From Chrysophaeum taylorii (Eukaryota > Sar > Pelagophyceae > Pelagomonadales > Pelagomonadaceae): DNA of 64,000 bases. Every line of letters starts with the position of its first letter. Positions within the stretch are counted from its first letter, which is position 1. Position numbers and translations under genes: made by a program. The notes beneath the pieces are model-generated. The model saw nothing but the letters and a program-made list of their open reading frames with translations, searched no databases and was not told the origin of the DNA. The stretch is taken from contig JAQMWT010000370.1 in the NCBI GenBank assembly GCA_029834535.1, positions 62,001 through 126,000 on the forward strand. The letters are read 5' to 3'. This document shows, one piece after another, positions 1-10,498 of the stretch.

Positions 1-482
1 ACTTCGGGCAAAATGTACGGAGATCACGCATGCCTCGACGGGCACCCCAAGAAGACCCCTCGGCGGTGCTAGCAAGACCCAGATCGAAACCAAGCAGCCT
101 TACAAAAAGGCACCCCGCTTTATGGTCGAATTTGGTTGTAGCGCGTGTTCCTTCCGGGGTGACGTGCAGCGCGTGCCAATCGCGTGCTGACCACCGGCTG
201 GAAACGCTAGTGTGAAGGGCTGCGGAACATCGCCGGATCGGCGCTATTTCCAAGTCGGGCAACCGAGCCTCGTTACAACGTATTCAGCGTCGTCTTTGCT
301 CTCGACATTTTCCGGCCAAGCCACCGGCGTTTTAGAGATCTCTATGATATGATACACCCGAATTCCCCTCCTGGTGATGAAGTTCGACCTCTAAATGCTT
401 CGAGAGGAGAGAAGACCAGAGCTCGGCGATGTATCTCTGGAGGAAGGAAGGAAGGAAGGAAGGAAGGAAGGGAGGAAGGGAG
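1..482. other. Spacer, no gene recognised
   Basis: Contains a 61-codon open frame (30..215, +) with no recognisable domain and a GGAA tetranucleotide run at about 441-480, immediately next to the stop codon of the PH-domain gene. The rest is unremarkable and would include the 3' end of that gene's transcript. Confidence 0.5.
441..480. repeat. (GGAA)n microsatellite
   Basis: About nine tandem GGAA units with slight decay at the right end. It abuts the stop codon of the minus-strand PH-domain gene, so it would lie in its 3' UTR. Confidence 0.9.
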
Positions 483-3400
483 CTAGGAGGTTCCCCCCGA
501 GAGGACGCCGCTAAAGGTAGCAGCGAAGTAAGTTAGCATACTCTCAGTTGTTTGAGGCGGCGCCGGCGGCGGCGGAGGGGCCTGGATGGGCGGCTCCGCT
601 TCGATCTGGCGGAAGACTTGGGCGCGATGGAAGGCACGGAGCCATTCTCTTGCCTGCTCGGAATCGGGCGCGGCAATCTGGAATCCAGGGTGGTCTACGT
701 TGCGCGGCTTAACGACAAAAATTTCATTGGTGCGGGGTTCGACAATCGTGAGACGAAGGTCGAGGCGGTTCATAAGCTGTGACGGGGGCTGCGCGAAATA
801 CGAATTGAGATACGTTCCTTCAATTGCGAGCCATCGTCGAACCCAGGTATTCGTCTTCTTGACTGGCCGCCGCACCAACCCCTCGAGCCTAGAAGGGGCG
901 ATATTTTCCATGAGTTCTCTTAGTTTGGGCGTCCATCGCACGTCGAACACCTCCCCAAAAGCGCCGAGCTCGACCCCGTTCAGAAATACCGCTACCGACG
1001 CCACAACTCCGACCGTGCCAAGGCACTGACGAGCGACGAACTCCGTCTCCGCTTTGTCGTTGATCGAGTCCTCGACGGGCACGACAGACTCGACCTCGTG
1101 TGCGAGCTTCGGTGGTTCGGCCGCTCCGACACGCTGCTCCGGCAAGTTCACGAGAGGGTACGGAAGCGCGACACTCTTCTCTTCTTCGGAAAAATCCACG
1201 TCGCCAACGGCTGGAGTGGCCGCCTGCTGCCGCGTAGGACCTGCAACTTGGGATGACGCTTGTGTAATCGGCTCTTCCACGGGGGGCATCGGCGTGGCTG
1301 GGTCTTCCTCCATCTCTGGCGCTACCACGACGACCTCCTCGGGCACGGCCATCACCTCCTCCGTTTTCGGCGCAGCAATAATGGCATCCACCACCTCGTC
1401 GCCAGGAGTTATGTGCGTTGGCAAGACAACGTGCTGCGGCTCCGCTTCGACCACCTCCTGCATAAGAGTGGGATGACGTGGTGTAACCATTGGCGCGTCT
1501 GTGATAATCCGTGGCGTCGTAGTACCCGCGGCCACCTCTTGATCGCCCGCGCTGCCCTCGGCCAACTCAAGAACGCCAGACGTCGCGAGCGTTTCCGTCT
1601 GCGGCGGTGCAACGTCCACATCGACGACGCTCTCCCGCTCGGGAGTAGCAACCACCGCAGTCTCTTCGCCATCGAGGAAGACCTGCCGCGTGGCCGCTGC
1701 CTCCGACGCGACCGTCACCACCGCCTTCGCGACGTTTTGTTGCCCAAACTCGCGAGAAGCAGGCGGTACGACCTTCTCCTCGAGCGCGAGCTGCGGCGCA
1801 GCATCCGCCTCGGCTGCGACAGTCCCCGCATCGTTGACACCCTCGTGCTCGGGAACTGCAGGTGGCGCAACATCCTGCTCGACGACCAGAACCTGTGGCC
1901 TGCCCTCTGTCTCGAGCGCGACGTTCTTGTGCACGGGCTGCTGCGGCATAACATCTGCGACACTTCCCGCATCGGTGTCACCCTCCTGCGCGGAAACGGC
2001 AGGTGGCATAACTTTCTGCTCGAACACTACTTGTGGCGTGCCTTCCGTCTCGAGACTGGCCGTCTTATGCTTGTGTACGAGCTGCTGCGTAGCATGAGGC
2101 GTGACAGTCTCCGCCGCGGTGCCACCCTCTTGCTCCGGAACAGCAGGTGGTGGCACAATCTGCTGCTCGACAACTTCCTGTGTTGTGGTCCCAGCCTCCA
2201 CGAAGGCCGTTTTCTGGTCGGGTTTGAGCAGCGGCGTAGCATCCACCACAACCTCAAGGGCGGCAGTTTCCGCCGCGTGCCCCTGCTCGGGTACAGGAGG
2301 TGGAAAAATCTCCTGCTCGACGACCACAACCTGCGTCGTGACCTTGGTGTCGGGCGCGACGCTCTTCTGCCCCGTTACGAGCTGCGGCGTAGCAGCCGGC
2401 TCGGGGACGGGAGGTGGAAAAACTTTCTGCTCGCCCACAACTTGCGGCCTGATCTCTGTTTCGAACGTGACGGTCTTCCGCTTCGGTGCGAGCTGCTGCG
2501 TAGCATCAGGCGCGCCAGTCTCTGCCGCGGCGACCCCCTCCTGCTCGTGAACAGCAGGTGGCACAACCTGCTGCTCGACCACATCCTGCGGCATGTCCTC
2601 TGCTGCTGGGGCGATGGTCTTCTGCTCCGGTTCATGCTGCGGCGTAGCATGAGGCGCGCCAGTCTCTGCCGCGGTGACACCGTCCTGCTCGGGAACAGCA
2701 GGTGGCACAACCTGCTGCTCGACCACATCCTGCGGCATGTCCTCTGCTGCTGGGGCGATGGTCTTCTGCTCCGGTTCATGCTGCGGCGTAGCATGAGGCG
2801 CGCCAGTCTCTGCCGCGGTGACACCGTCCTGCTCGGGAACAGCAGGTGGCACAACCTGCTGCTCGACCACATCCTGCGGCATGTCCTCTGCTGCTGGCGC
2901 GATGATCTTCTGCTCCGTTACGAGCTGCGGCGTAGCAGCCGCCTCGGGTGCGACAGTCTCCATTGCGGCGACCACCTCCTGATCGGGAACACCAGGTGCC
3001 ACAACCTGCTGCTCGACCATATCCTGCGGCGTGACCTCTGACTCGGGCGCGACGGTCTTCTGCTCCGTTTCGAGCTGTGGCGTAACGTCCGCCTCAGGCG
3101 CCTCGGGGACAGGAGGTGGCACAACCTCCTGCTGGACCACAACTTGCGGCCGGACCTCTGTTTCGAACGTGACAGTCTTCTGCTCCGGTTCCTGCTGCGG
3201 CGTAGCATGAGGCGCGCCAGTCTCTCCCGCGGTGACATCCTCCTGCGCAGAAATATCAGCGGGCACTATCTCTTGCTCGATCATAACCTGTGCCGTGACC
3301 TTTGATGCTGGCGCGACGGTCTTTAGTAGCGGTTCAAGCTGCGACGTAGCATCTACCTCCGGCGCGACAGTCTTCGCCAACGTGACGTCTTTCTGCTCAC

Positions 3401-6086
3401 GAACAGCAGGCGGCACAATTTCCTGCGTGACAACATTCTGCGGCGTGAACTCTGCCTCAGGCGCGATCGTCTCCGCATCGACGACACCCTCCTCCTCGGG
3501 AACAGCAGGTGGCACACCCTCCTTGTCGAACACAACCTGCGGAATGGCCTTTGCTGCATCAGCAATCGTTTCGACTGCGTTCCGTACGGTCATCTGGGCG
3601 GGCTGCGGCGGCGTCTGTGCCTCGGCGACACCATCCTCCCCGAACTCGGGAGTAGCAGGAGGCACGGCCTTCCCGTCAAGCGCGATTTTCGGCGCAGCAT
3701 CTGCATCAGAAATATCTGTCTCCGCCTTCGCGACACCTTTCTTTTCTGACTCAAGAGTAGCAAGAGGTACGACCTCATCCCCGAGCACACGTTGCAGCGT
3801 GCCCTTTTCCTCGTCCGCGACCGTCTTCTGCTCTGATATAAGCTCTGACGCAGCATCTGCCTCAGGCACGACCGTCTCTGCGTCGGCGAAATTCTCAAGC
3901 TCGAGAGCAGCACGCGGCACGGCCGTCTCCTGAAGCTTGAGCTCTGGGGCTGCATCGGTCTCAGAAGCGACAGTCTCCACGGCCCCTTGCAGCAGTGTGG
4001 CCTCATCGACCGCTTCCTCGTCGGCCGTAGTGCCATCCATGTCAAGCACTGTAACAGCGCTGGGCGCGGTCTCTTTATCGCTTTTTTTCTGCTCTGCCGC
4101 GGCAACGACAGCCTCGGGCTCGGCAAGGGACGTGGTGGCTTCCTCCTCGCGTGCGGCAGTGACCTTGGCCTCCGGGACAGCAGCAGGTGGTGTGGTCTTC
4201 TCGTCCTCCACCTCGGACGTAACAGTCTCTTTAGGGGACAAGGCCTCCTGCTGAGGCTCGGTTGGCGACGCGGCCGAATTCTCAAAACCATCCACCTCTT
4301 GCTCCGCCGCGTCATTCGACGCGGGTAAAGCAACGGCGGGTGTTTCCTCCTCAGTCGTCTCCATTTCCGTTGTGGCGCCGTCCGCATCGGGTGCAGCGGG
4401 GAACGTGAGATCGCCCCCGATCGCGGGCGCGTCTGATGTCACCCCCGCGATCGCCGCCTCCTGTGTTGCGACGTCCCCCTCAACCCTGAACGTCTCGCGT
4501 TTGGTGGTCGTGAGAACCTTCGGTTTGGCAGAAACCTCTTCTTGGGGTACATCCACGGCCTTGGCGCCCTCGGGTCCCGCCACAGTAAGAGGTGCAGCCG
4601 CCGCCTCCTCATCGAGCACGATGGCGGCCTGCTCAACCGCAATGCCCTCGATCTCTTGAACAACGGAGACGGCGGGGTCATCCTCAACAGTCTCGAATTC
4701 GTGCGTGACGCCATCTGGTTGGAGAAAGGGCATTTTTTCGTGCTCTACCACCGCAGCATCTTTGGGCACGACTACGCTGTTGAACGCATCGAGCTCCTCT
4801 GTCGCCGTCGCGTGCTCTACCACCGCGGCATCTTTGGGCACGACTACGCTGTTGAACGCATCGAGCTCCTCTGTCGCCACCGCCTCTGCAGGCTGCTGCG
4901 TCTCCCGCTCGAACAGCTGCGCAGCACCAAATTGACGCGCGCGCTCAAGGATCTCGCGCTCGTCCAGGGAGGCGCAGCGCGCGGGCGAACCCGCCGCAAC
5001 CTCCTCAAGCTCTTGCGGCGCGGACACCTCGACACTCTCGGACCTGGCGATCCAACGCTGAGGTGCCTCAGGTTCGGGCGTGGCAGCACCACCGGGCTCC
5101 TCCGTGTCCTGTTCGTCCGTCGCGTGCTCTACCACCGCGGCATCTTTGGGCACGACTACGCTGTTGAACGCATCGAGCTCCTCTGTCGCCACCGCCTCTG
5201 CAGGCTGCTGCGTCTCCCGCTCGAACAGCTGCGCAGCACCAAATTGACGCGCGCGCTCAAGGATCTCGCGCTCGTCCAGGGAGGCGCGCAGCGCGCGGGG
5301 CGAACCCGCCGCAACCTCCTCAAGCTCTTGCGGCGCGGACACCTCGACACTCTCGGACCTGGCGATCCAACGCTGAGGTGCCTCAGGTTCGGGCGTGGCA
5401 GCACCACCGGGCTCCTCCGTGTCCTGTTCGTCCGTCGCGTGCTCTACCACCGCGGCATCTTTGGGCACGACTACGCTGTTGAACGCATCGAGCTCCTCTG
5501 TCGCCACCGCCTCTGCAGGCTGCTGCGTCTCCCGCTCGAACAGCTGCGCAGCACCAAATTGACGCGCGCGCTCAAGGATCTCGCGCTCGTCCAGGGAGGC
5601 GCGCAGCGCGCGGGGCGAACCCGCCGCAACCTCCTCGAGCCCGGCCGTGTCTTGCGGCGCGGTTTCATCCTCCTCGCGCGAGGGTGGCTTCTTCTCGAAC
5701 GCGGGTCGTGGCGACTCGATGCCGACGAACGCGTCGAGCTCCTCGCGTTCAGAAGCCTTTAAACCGTCCAGCCTCTCCCGCTCGAGCAGAGAGTCACCCG
5801 CACTGAAAAAACGCGCTCGTTCGAAGACCTGGCCTTCGCCCCCGGGTAATTCGGCAAACGATGGCAAGTCGCGGAGAGGCTCGCTCTCTGTCCGCAGTCG
5901 CTGACGCCGCTTCTTGCGGCTCTTCTTCTGCTTGCCGTCGAGGATCCGGAACCCGTTGAACACCGCCGCGAACACGTCAACCTGGCACGATGTCTCCTCA
6001 GATCCCCGCTTCTCCATCGTCCACAGCCAACGATTCGCCTTGTTGTGGCAATTTGATGGTGGTGTTGCCAATACATTTGGGGACAT
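483..6086 (-). CDS. Giant repeat-rich protein with C-terminal PH domain
   Basis: A single open frame of 1867 codons starting at an ATG; a second ATG at codon 24 is an alternative start. The only domain I recognise is a pleckstrin-homology domain at about residues 1735-1825, with the expected basic first strand, a WVRRWLAIEG core and a terminal helix carrying the conserved Trp (REWLRAF). PH domains bind phosphoinositides or proteins at membranes. Residues about 150-460 are two and a half near-identical copies of a 104-105 residue unit (key motif LERARQFGAAQLFERE, then EELDAFNSVVVPKDAAVVEH), with a weaker first copy at residues 85-125. Residues about 700-1550 are degenerate 45-50 residue units rich in Val, Pro, Glu and Gln (EQKTVAPE...PQ.V.EQ.VVPP.VPEQ). 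The body is strongly acidic and probably disordered. A basic patch (KQKKSRKKRRQR, about residues 52-63) could be a nuclear or membrane-binding signal. No introns are needed. Function is not known; a membrane-recruited scaffold is an inference. Confidence 0.8.
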   Translation of the reverse strand: MSPNVLATPPSNCHNKANRWLWTMEKRGSEETSCQVDVFAAVFNGFRILDGKQKKSRKKRRQRLRTESEPLRDLPSFAELPGGEGQVFERARFFSAGDSLLERERLDGLKASEREELDAFVGIESPRPAFEKKPPSREEDETAPQDTAGLEEVAAGSPRALRASLDEREILERARQFGAAQLFERETQQPAEAVATEELDAFNSVVVPKDAAVVEHATDEQDTEEPGGAATPEPEAPQRWIARSESVEVSAPQELEEVAAGSPRALRASLDEREILERARQFGAAQLFERETQQPAEAVATEELDAFNSVVVPKDAAVVEHATDEQDTEEPGGAATPEPEAPQRWIARSESVEVSAPQELEEVAAGSPARCASLDEREILERARQFGAAQLFERETQQPAEAVATEELDAFNSVVVPKDAAVVEHATATEELDAFNSVVVPKDAAVVEHEKMPFLQPDGVTHEFETVEDDPAVSVVQEIEGIAVEQAAIVLDEEAAAAPLTVAGPEGAKAVDVPQEEVSAKPKVLTTTKRETFRVEGDVATQEAAIAGVTSDAPAIGGDLTFPAAPDADGATTEMETTEEETPAVALPASNDAAEQEVDGFENSAASPTEPQQEALSPKETVTSEVEDEKTTPPAAVPEAKVTAAREEEATTSLAEPEAVVAAAEQKKSDKETAPSAVTVLDMDGTTADEEAVDEATLLQGAVETVASETDAAPELKLQETAVPRAALELENFADAETVVPEADAASELISEQKTVADEEKGTLQRVLGDEVVPLATLESEKKGVAKAETDISDADAAPKIALDGKAVPPATPEFGEDGVAEAQTPPQPAQMTVRNAVETIADAAKAIPQVVFDKEGVPPAVPEEEGVVDAETIAPEAEFTPQNVVTQEIVPPAVREQKDVTLAKTVAPEVDATSQLEPLLKTVAPASKVTAQVMIEQEIVPADISAQEDVTAGETGAPHATPQQEPEQKTVTFETEVRPQVVVQQEVVPPPVPEAPEADVTPQLETEQKTVAPESEVTPQDMVEQQVVAPGVPDQEVVAAMETVAPEAAATPQLVTEQKIIAPAAEDMPQDVVEQQVVPPAVPEQDGVTAAETGAPHATPQHEPEQKTIAPAAEDMPQDVVEQQVVPPAVPEQDGVTAAETGAPHATPQHEPEQKTIAPAAEDMPQDVVEQQVVPPAVHEQEGVAAAETGAPDATQQLAPKRKTVTFETEIRPQVVGEQKVFPPPVPEPAATPQLVTGQKSVAPDTKVTTQVVVVEQEIFPPPVPEQGHAAETAALEVVVDATPLLKPDQKTAFVEAGTTTQEVVEQQIVPPPAVPEQEGGTAAETVTPHATQQLVHKHKTASLETEGTPQVVFEQKVMPPAVSAQEGDTDAGSVADVMPQQPVHKNVALETEGRPQVLVVEQDVAPPAVPEHEGVNDAGTVAAEADAAPQLALEEKVVPPASREFGQQNVAKAVVTVASEAAATRQVFLDGEETAVVATPERESVVDVDVAPPQTETLATSGVLELAEGSAGDQEVAAGTTTPRIITDAPMVTPRHPTLMQEVVEAEPQHVVLPTHITPGDEVVDAIIAAPKTEEVMAVPEEVVVVAPEMEEDPATPMPPVEEPITQASSQVAGPTRQQAATPAVGDVDFSEEEKSVALPYPLVNLPEQRVGAAEPPKLAHEVESVVPVEDSINDKAETEFVARQCLGTVGVVASVAVFLNGVELGAFGEVFDVRWTPKLRELMENIAPSRLEGLVRRPVKKTNTWVRRWLAIEGTYLNSYFAQPPSQLMNRLDLRLTIVEPRTNEIFVVKPRNVDHPGFQIAAPDSEQAREWLRAFHRAQVFRQIEAEPPIQAPPPPPAPPQTTESMLTYFAATFSGVLSGGTS
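2563..2872. repeat. 144-bp tandem repeat inside the PH-protein gene
   Basis: Two essentially perfect consecutive copies of a 144-bp (48-codon) unit, with starts at 2563 and 2707 and the beginning of a third unit at 2851. They encode the EQKTIAPAAEDMPQDVVEQQ-type unit. Flanking units of similar length on both sides are clearly related but diverged, so this is the most recently expanded or homogenised part of a longer array (about 1.7-3.7 kb). Confidence 0.9.
4738..5660. repeat. 312/315-bp tandem repeat array inside the PH-protein gene
   Basis: The same segment begins at 4811, 5123 and 5438, giving periods of 312 and 315 bp, and a 73-bp partial copy lies just before at 4738-4810. The copies are nearly identical at DNA level. 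One copy lacks three scattered bases relative to the others near 4970-4982, changing a few residues but restoring the frame. This encodes the long N-terminal protein repeats. Confidence 0.93.
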
Positions 6087-8241
6087 GATGGATGGTCTTG
6101 GAAGATACGCTGCTCATCAGAAAAAAAAAAAAAGACACAGTAAATGCCAGAGACGCACTTGATTGCCGAGAACGAACAAGTGTGGACCAAACAACATCTA
6201 GGCCGGTGGTGGTCTTGTTCCAGCAACGTATCGAAAACCGCTCTCAGCTAAGAGCACCGCGCGCCGCTCGAGTTTTTTTTAAGCGTCGCCACCCTGCGAC
6301 GCACTCAAGACGGCAGAGGCTAAGCAACCACGCCCGCTTCAAACAAAATCGTGTGATTGTTGTGTTGCGCGACTGTTCGCCTCGTTCGATGTGGAAATAA
6401 TTGAGCTAAATCCATAGACAAGTAACACATTCGTTGATACGAAGAAGAACTGAGGAGTGTCGGGGTTGAGACGAACACGACAGCTCTGCTCAGCCAAGAG
6501 TAGGTTCTTCCCGTCTCATCACGCGGGAGGTTCGTTCGTTCGTAAGGAGCCTCAAAGCACACGGTGGATCACGCAGAGGAAGGAGTGCGTGCGGCGCGTG
6601 GTATTTATTTCGGCCAGGGCGACCTACTACGGGCGCGTGAAGAGCGGGGAGATCTCCACTGAGAGCGAGAGGGGCATGGTGCTCGACGAGATGGACGAAG
6701 TCTAGTCGAAGAAGAACTTCACCACGCCGCATGTCAACGTAAGTGCCTCTACTCAACCCGGATGTCATCGCCATCGGGGTCTCCTCCCTTGATCCAGATG
6801 CTGCGGCCGCGCTCGTTCGAACTAACAGTCAACAAAAACAAAAACCGTCGACAGAATCAGATAGAGCTCTGATCTTGTAGTAGCGCGAGCTCTAGAAATT
6901 ATATTGTTGTTATGAGGAGGAAAATAAAGAAAGTAGTTCCCGTAAACCGGCGACAAGTGGAGGCCGAATCCTGATATATCTCCAGCACGCTCTCTCTACC
7001 CGCAGAGTCGACGCAAAATAGGCAAGGATGAAATTAATCCCTCTTTTCATTCATCATATGCACTTCAATTGTGCTGACCATGATTTGCTTGACTCGATGC
7101 CAGACCACGCGTCCTTCTTAGACACCGACAACGTCTGCGACCTGGGCCGCCGAGGTGTCCACCAGCTTAGGCGACAGGCCACGGGCCTATAGTCCTCGCA
7201 GACGAAGAAGAGGCGCGCTTTGGCGGGATCCGTCGCGCATCTTCGTCGAGTTGAGACAGCGTGCCCGCCACGATGGCGATATGCCGTTGCTCCCGAGCGA
7301 GCAAGTACGCCAACTGTCCCTAGAGTAGTACCAGGGGCAAGTCATCCCAGACCATCCGTACGCGGCACGAAGGCGTTGCTGAAAAAGCGCTCGATGCACG
7401 GGCTTTTCCAGGATGTTGGCGCTCTCGATTCCGACAGCGCTATGGCCTATAAGTCCGTCCGTCGAGAAGACCCAGTGTCTTTACAGGTCGACTGCTAAGA
7501 GGGGGGTGTGTGTGTGGTGCATGAAGGATGTGGGTGGTTTTGTGGGGTAGGAGGGATGTGCCTGACGGGTGTAGATAGGTATGTGGGACCTAGTCGGGGT
7601 CATCGCCGAGTCGTGGGGTAGGCGAAGAGAGGACGGGCCCCGCCCGTAGGTCGTACGCATGCTGCCGCCGGACGTATGTGCGACGAAGGGTGACGTCCTG
7701 CTGGGATCGGGAGAGGCCTGGGTGGGGCGCTCCCCGAGGCGGCGACATGGGCGAGGGCGGTGAGGGCACAGCGAGCCCGGCCTAATGCGTTGGCGATCCC
7801 CCACTCACGGGAGATGCGGCGAGTTTGGGCCGCCTTTGCCTCTGTGAAGTTGGCGCAGCCGCTTGCCACCCTGGTTCGCGCAGCGATGCACTCTGCGCAT
7901 GTTTGGGCGAGGGCGTGGCACGCCGCGCTGGCCCCACCGAGGGCGACGTGTCAGTAGAGGACGGAATTGTAACAAGTCCAGAATTGTATAATAATTTGCC
8001 CCCGGCCGGCGCGGCGGCGAACCGAAAGATCGGCGAAGAGTGAGTGATGGCCTAAAAGAAGAAACTCGAGCAACCACCAATTCTTTGCAAATCCCCTCCT
8101 TTGCGACGTCCTCCTCAACGGACAAAAAGGGTAAATAGAGAGAGAAAGAGAGGAAGTTGATGCGACGATCGGAGAGCGAGGGAGATTCGGGTGGAGAGAA
8201 CGAACGAACGAACCAAGCGACTGCGAGTGCGAGAGCGAGTG
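6087..8241. other. Spacer with dispersed repeat, no confident gene
   Basis: It starts with the promoter side of the PH-protein gene, including an A13 run at 6121-6133. Several open frames under 110 codons occur (for example 6457..6705 +, 7187..7399 -, 7600..7869 -), none with a recognisable domain. 7560-7695 holds a dispersed repeat listed separately; the minus strand to its right (7700-7950) reads like decayed coding sequence, perhaps of the same mobile element. Confidence 0.4.
7545..7700 (-). repeat. Dispersed repeat, copy A
   Basis: Read on the minus strand, this segment matches 15143-15300 (+) over about 150 bp, including the shared run cgtccggcggcagcatgcgt and a following cgacctacgggcggggcccg. 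Both copies encode the same short frame (core VAHTSGGSMRTTYGRGPSSL). A diverged relative of the core lies at 45740-45800 (-). The element type is not recognised. Confidence 0.75.
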
Positions 8242-9898
8242 CTATTGGGGATTATGCGTGGGCGGGGGCGGGGGCGCTTGCGAGGCGGGTGAGTTGTTGT
8301 TCGAGACGCAGGGCGCGGTAGTTGATAATGGGGTGGTGTTGAGGGCGTGGCGGACCGTGTCGACGGGGAGGCGGAGCTGGTCGGCGAGGGGGGCGAGGTC
8401 GAGGCGGTCGAAGTAGGTCGGGGGTATCTGGCGGTCGCGCACCCAGGCAATGGCGCTCTTTGCGATGTCGTGGAGGTGATTCAAGGGCGCGGCGTCGGGG
8501 GTGTGCCAGACCGGGTAGCGGAAGTCGGGCGTGCCGAGGGCGTTGGCCATCTCCGAGGCGAGGGCGTGGCCCCTCTGGACGAAGGCGTGTTGAAGCAAGG
8601 CCGGGGCGTCGGGTCTGTCGTGTGGGCGGCGGCTGAGACAGGCGTTGGTGAGGTGCGAGAGGCTGATCTCGTGGTGGAGGGGGTCGAGGCGGGGGGGATC
8701 GGCGTCGCAGATCGCACGAACGACAGCCCAGTAGCCGTCGTTTTGTGGCAACGGGACGCGGCCGAGGGCGACGGTCGCGAGGCAGAGGCCGACGCTCCAG
8801 ACGTCGGAGGGAAAGGAGTAGTCGCCGCCGATGATCCTCTCGGGGGCCATGAAGGCGAGAGTGCCGATGTAGGTTTGGGCGATGCCGAGCGTGTTGTCGA
8901 CGGCTCGGGAAACGCCAAAGTCGCCGAGTTTGACGCGCCAGCGCCAGTCGAGAAGAATGTTGGAGGGTTTGACGTCGCGGTGGAGCTGGCGGTCGGCGTG
9001 GAGCGCGGCGAGGGCGGCGGCGCAGCCGTGCGCGACGACGCTGAGGGCGTCGTCGTCGAGGGGTTTCCATTCGCGCGCGTCCATCACGTCGTGGACGGAT
9101 TTTGAGTCCATGTACTCGAGCACAGCGCAGACGCAGCCGGCCGTAGGGTTCGTGAAAGCTCCGTGGAAGGCGACGATGTGGGCGGGGACGGTGGAAAATT
9201 GGTGGAGCGCCGAGAGCTCGCGGAGGAGCTGGCGTCTCCTCGAGTCGTCGTGGACTGCGACGACCTTGAGCGCGACGAGCGTCATCGTCGGCACGTGGAG
9301 CGCGCGGCGCACCGACGCGCACGCCCCTCGACCAAGTTCGCCGAAGACCACGAGGTCGTCGGTCTGGAAGTTCGTGGACGTTATTTCGAGGCCGCTCCTG
9401 CAATCGAGCAAATTTCCGGATTCGGTAAACTCGTACGAATCTTCGCCAATTTCCTTCTCGACGGCCGCGAGGTCGAGGCCGAGATCTACTTGTCGGCCCA
9501 GCGCCTCGAGACCCTCGTCCGACGAATGGACTAGCCGTCGTTTCGTGCGCAGAGGGTTTCTCGAAAAAGGGAGCCGATGATTCGGCGACGGGACCGCAGT
9601 CTCGTCGGCCGGGCGCCTTTTCAACCCGCGAGATTCGTCGCAAATCGGCGGGAGCAGGCGGCCGTGGCCGCGCCGAACCTTGTTGACCTCGCGCAGCAGC
9701 ATTCGCTGGTGCACGGCGACCCGGATCCCGAGAGCGCTCTCGCAATCCCTGCGACACCGAATGCTCTGCAGCGTCTTCCCGTCGGCGCCCGAGCCCGCGT
9801 ACGGCTTCAAAGCGTCAAAACCTCTCAACCACTTTTTCACGTCGCGCCCCGTCCAATGCTCGAGAGCCTTTGAAGTTTTTTTAGCCGCCCCCTCGTCG

Positions 9899-9929
<31 letters not shown>

Positions 9930-10350
9930 GGTCGTTGTTGTTGTTGTTGTTGTTGTTGTCCTCCTCCTCCTCCTCCTCGTTGCCGCCAGACGCTGCTGCT
10001 GCTGGTGGTGGTGCTGCTGCCATTTCGAATTTCAGGTCGCCCGCGACGCTCCTGGACTCGCCGCGAACCAGACTCTCGACGGCCTCGCGCACTTCGGCGA
10101 GACTCACTTCGACGCTCTCGCTCCCCAAGCCCACCACCACCACGCTCTCGTCGCGGTGCTGCGCGGCCGCCCGCGCAGCGCGTCGAGCGTGTCCAATGCG
10201 CAGCCCCGACCGCACGAAGTCGCTCTCGTTGCAGAACCGCAACTCGCCTACCTTGTATTTGCCGCTCAAAGCCCGAGCGTAGTGGACGTTCTCGGGTCGA
10301 CCCAGACCCGCGCGCTCCTCGAGCCAGGCGGCGATGCGCTCCTCGATCAT
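8242..10350 (-). CDS. SAM-domain protein kinase, STE7/MAP2K-like
   Basis: Predicted 702-residue Ser/Thr (dual-specificity-like) kinase. The frame runs further up only to a GTG preceded directly by a stop, so the ATG at 10350 is chosen. A SAM-like helical domain lies at about residues 160-230 (HWTGRDVKKWLRGFDALKPY). The catalytic domain covers about residues 333-610: Gly loop GRGACASV, VALK lysine, catalytic HRDVKPSN, DFGVSRAV, then an activation segment ending in GTLAFMAPERI. The HRDVKPSN/DFGVS combination and the T-x-x-GT-x-x-x-MAPER layout point to MAP2K or related STE kinases, which phosphorylate MAP kinases; the target here is unknown. The SAM domain probably mediates oligomerisation. Between residues about 120 and 155 lie Glu, Asn8 and Ser10 runs made of pure trinucleotide repeats. 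The C-terminal tail is Pro-rich. It is followed 118 bp upstream by the HECT gene on the same strand. Confidence 0.85.
9898..9985. repeat. Trinucleotide runs in kinase linker
   Basis: Consecutive (GAC)n, (GTT)n and (TCC)n tracts on the + strand encode Ser, Asn and Glu homopolymers in the kinase linker. Length variation between strains would be expected. Confidence 0.85.
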
Positions 10351-10498
10351 CTCGAGTCGTTCGTTACACGTCCACGTCACTTAACTGCCACTTCAACGTT
10401 CGCGCCTTCTTCCAATTATAAGATTCCTTTGTCCAGGTCGACCGACGAAAGACGAAGGAGTACACTACCACCAGAGAAGTGGAGTGCCACTCAGTCAC

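Noticed and set aside
1260-3041. 593-codon open frame antisense to the PH-protein gene
   Set aside because: It is a by-product of the repeat array: codon-periodic repeats without stops in one unit remain open in all units. The minus frame carries the PH domain and has the sensible composition.
4542-5762. 406-codon open frame antisense to the 312/315-bp repeats
   Set aside because: Same explanation: the unit has no stop in this frame, so all copies are open; the product has no domain and an Arg/Leu-rich composition.
8252-9757. 501-codon Arg/Pro-rich frame overlapping the kinase
   Set aside because: A shifted frame of the same strand in GC-rich coding DNA; the kinase motifs are in the other frame.
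9898-9985. Triplet runs as a possible frame-breaking artefact in the kinase
   Set aside because: All are multiples of three within a frame that carries intact domains on both sides.
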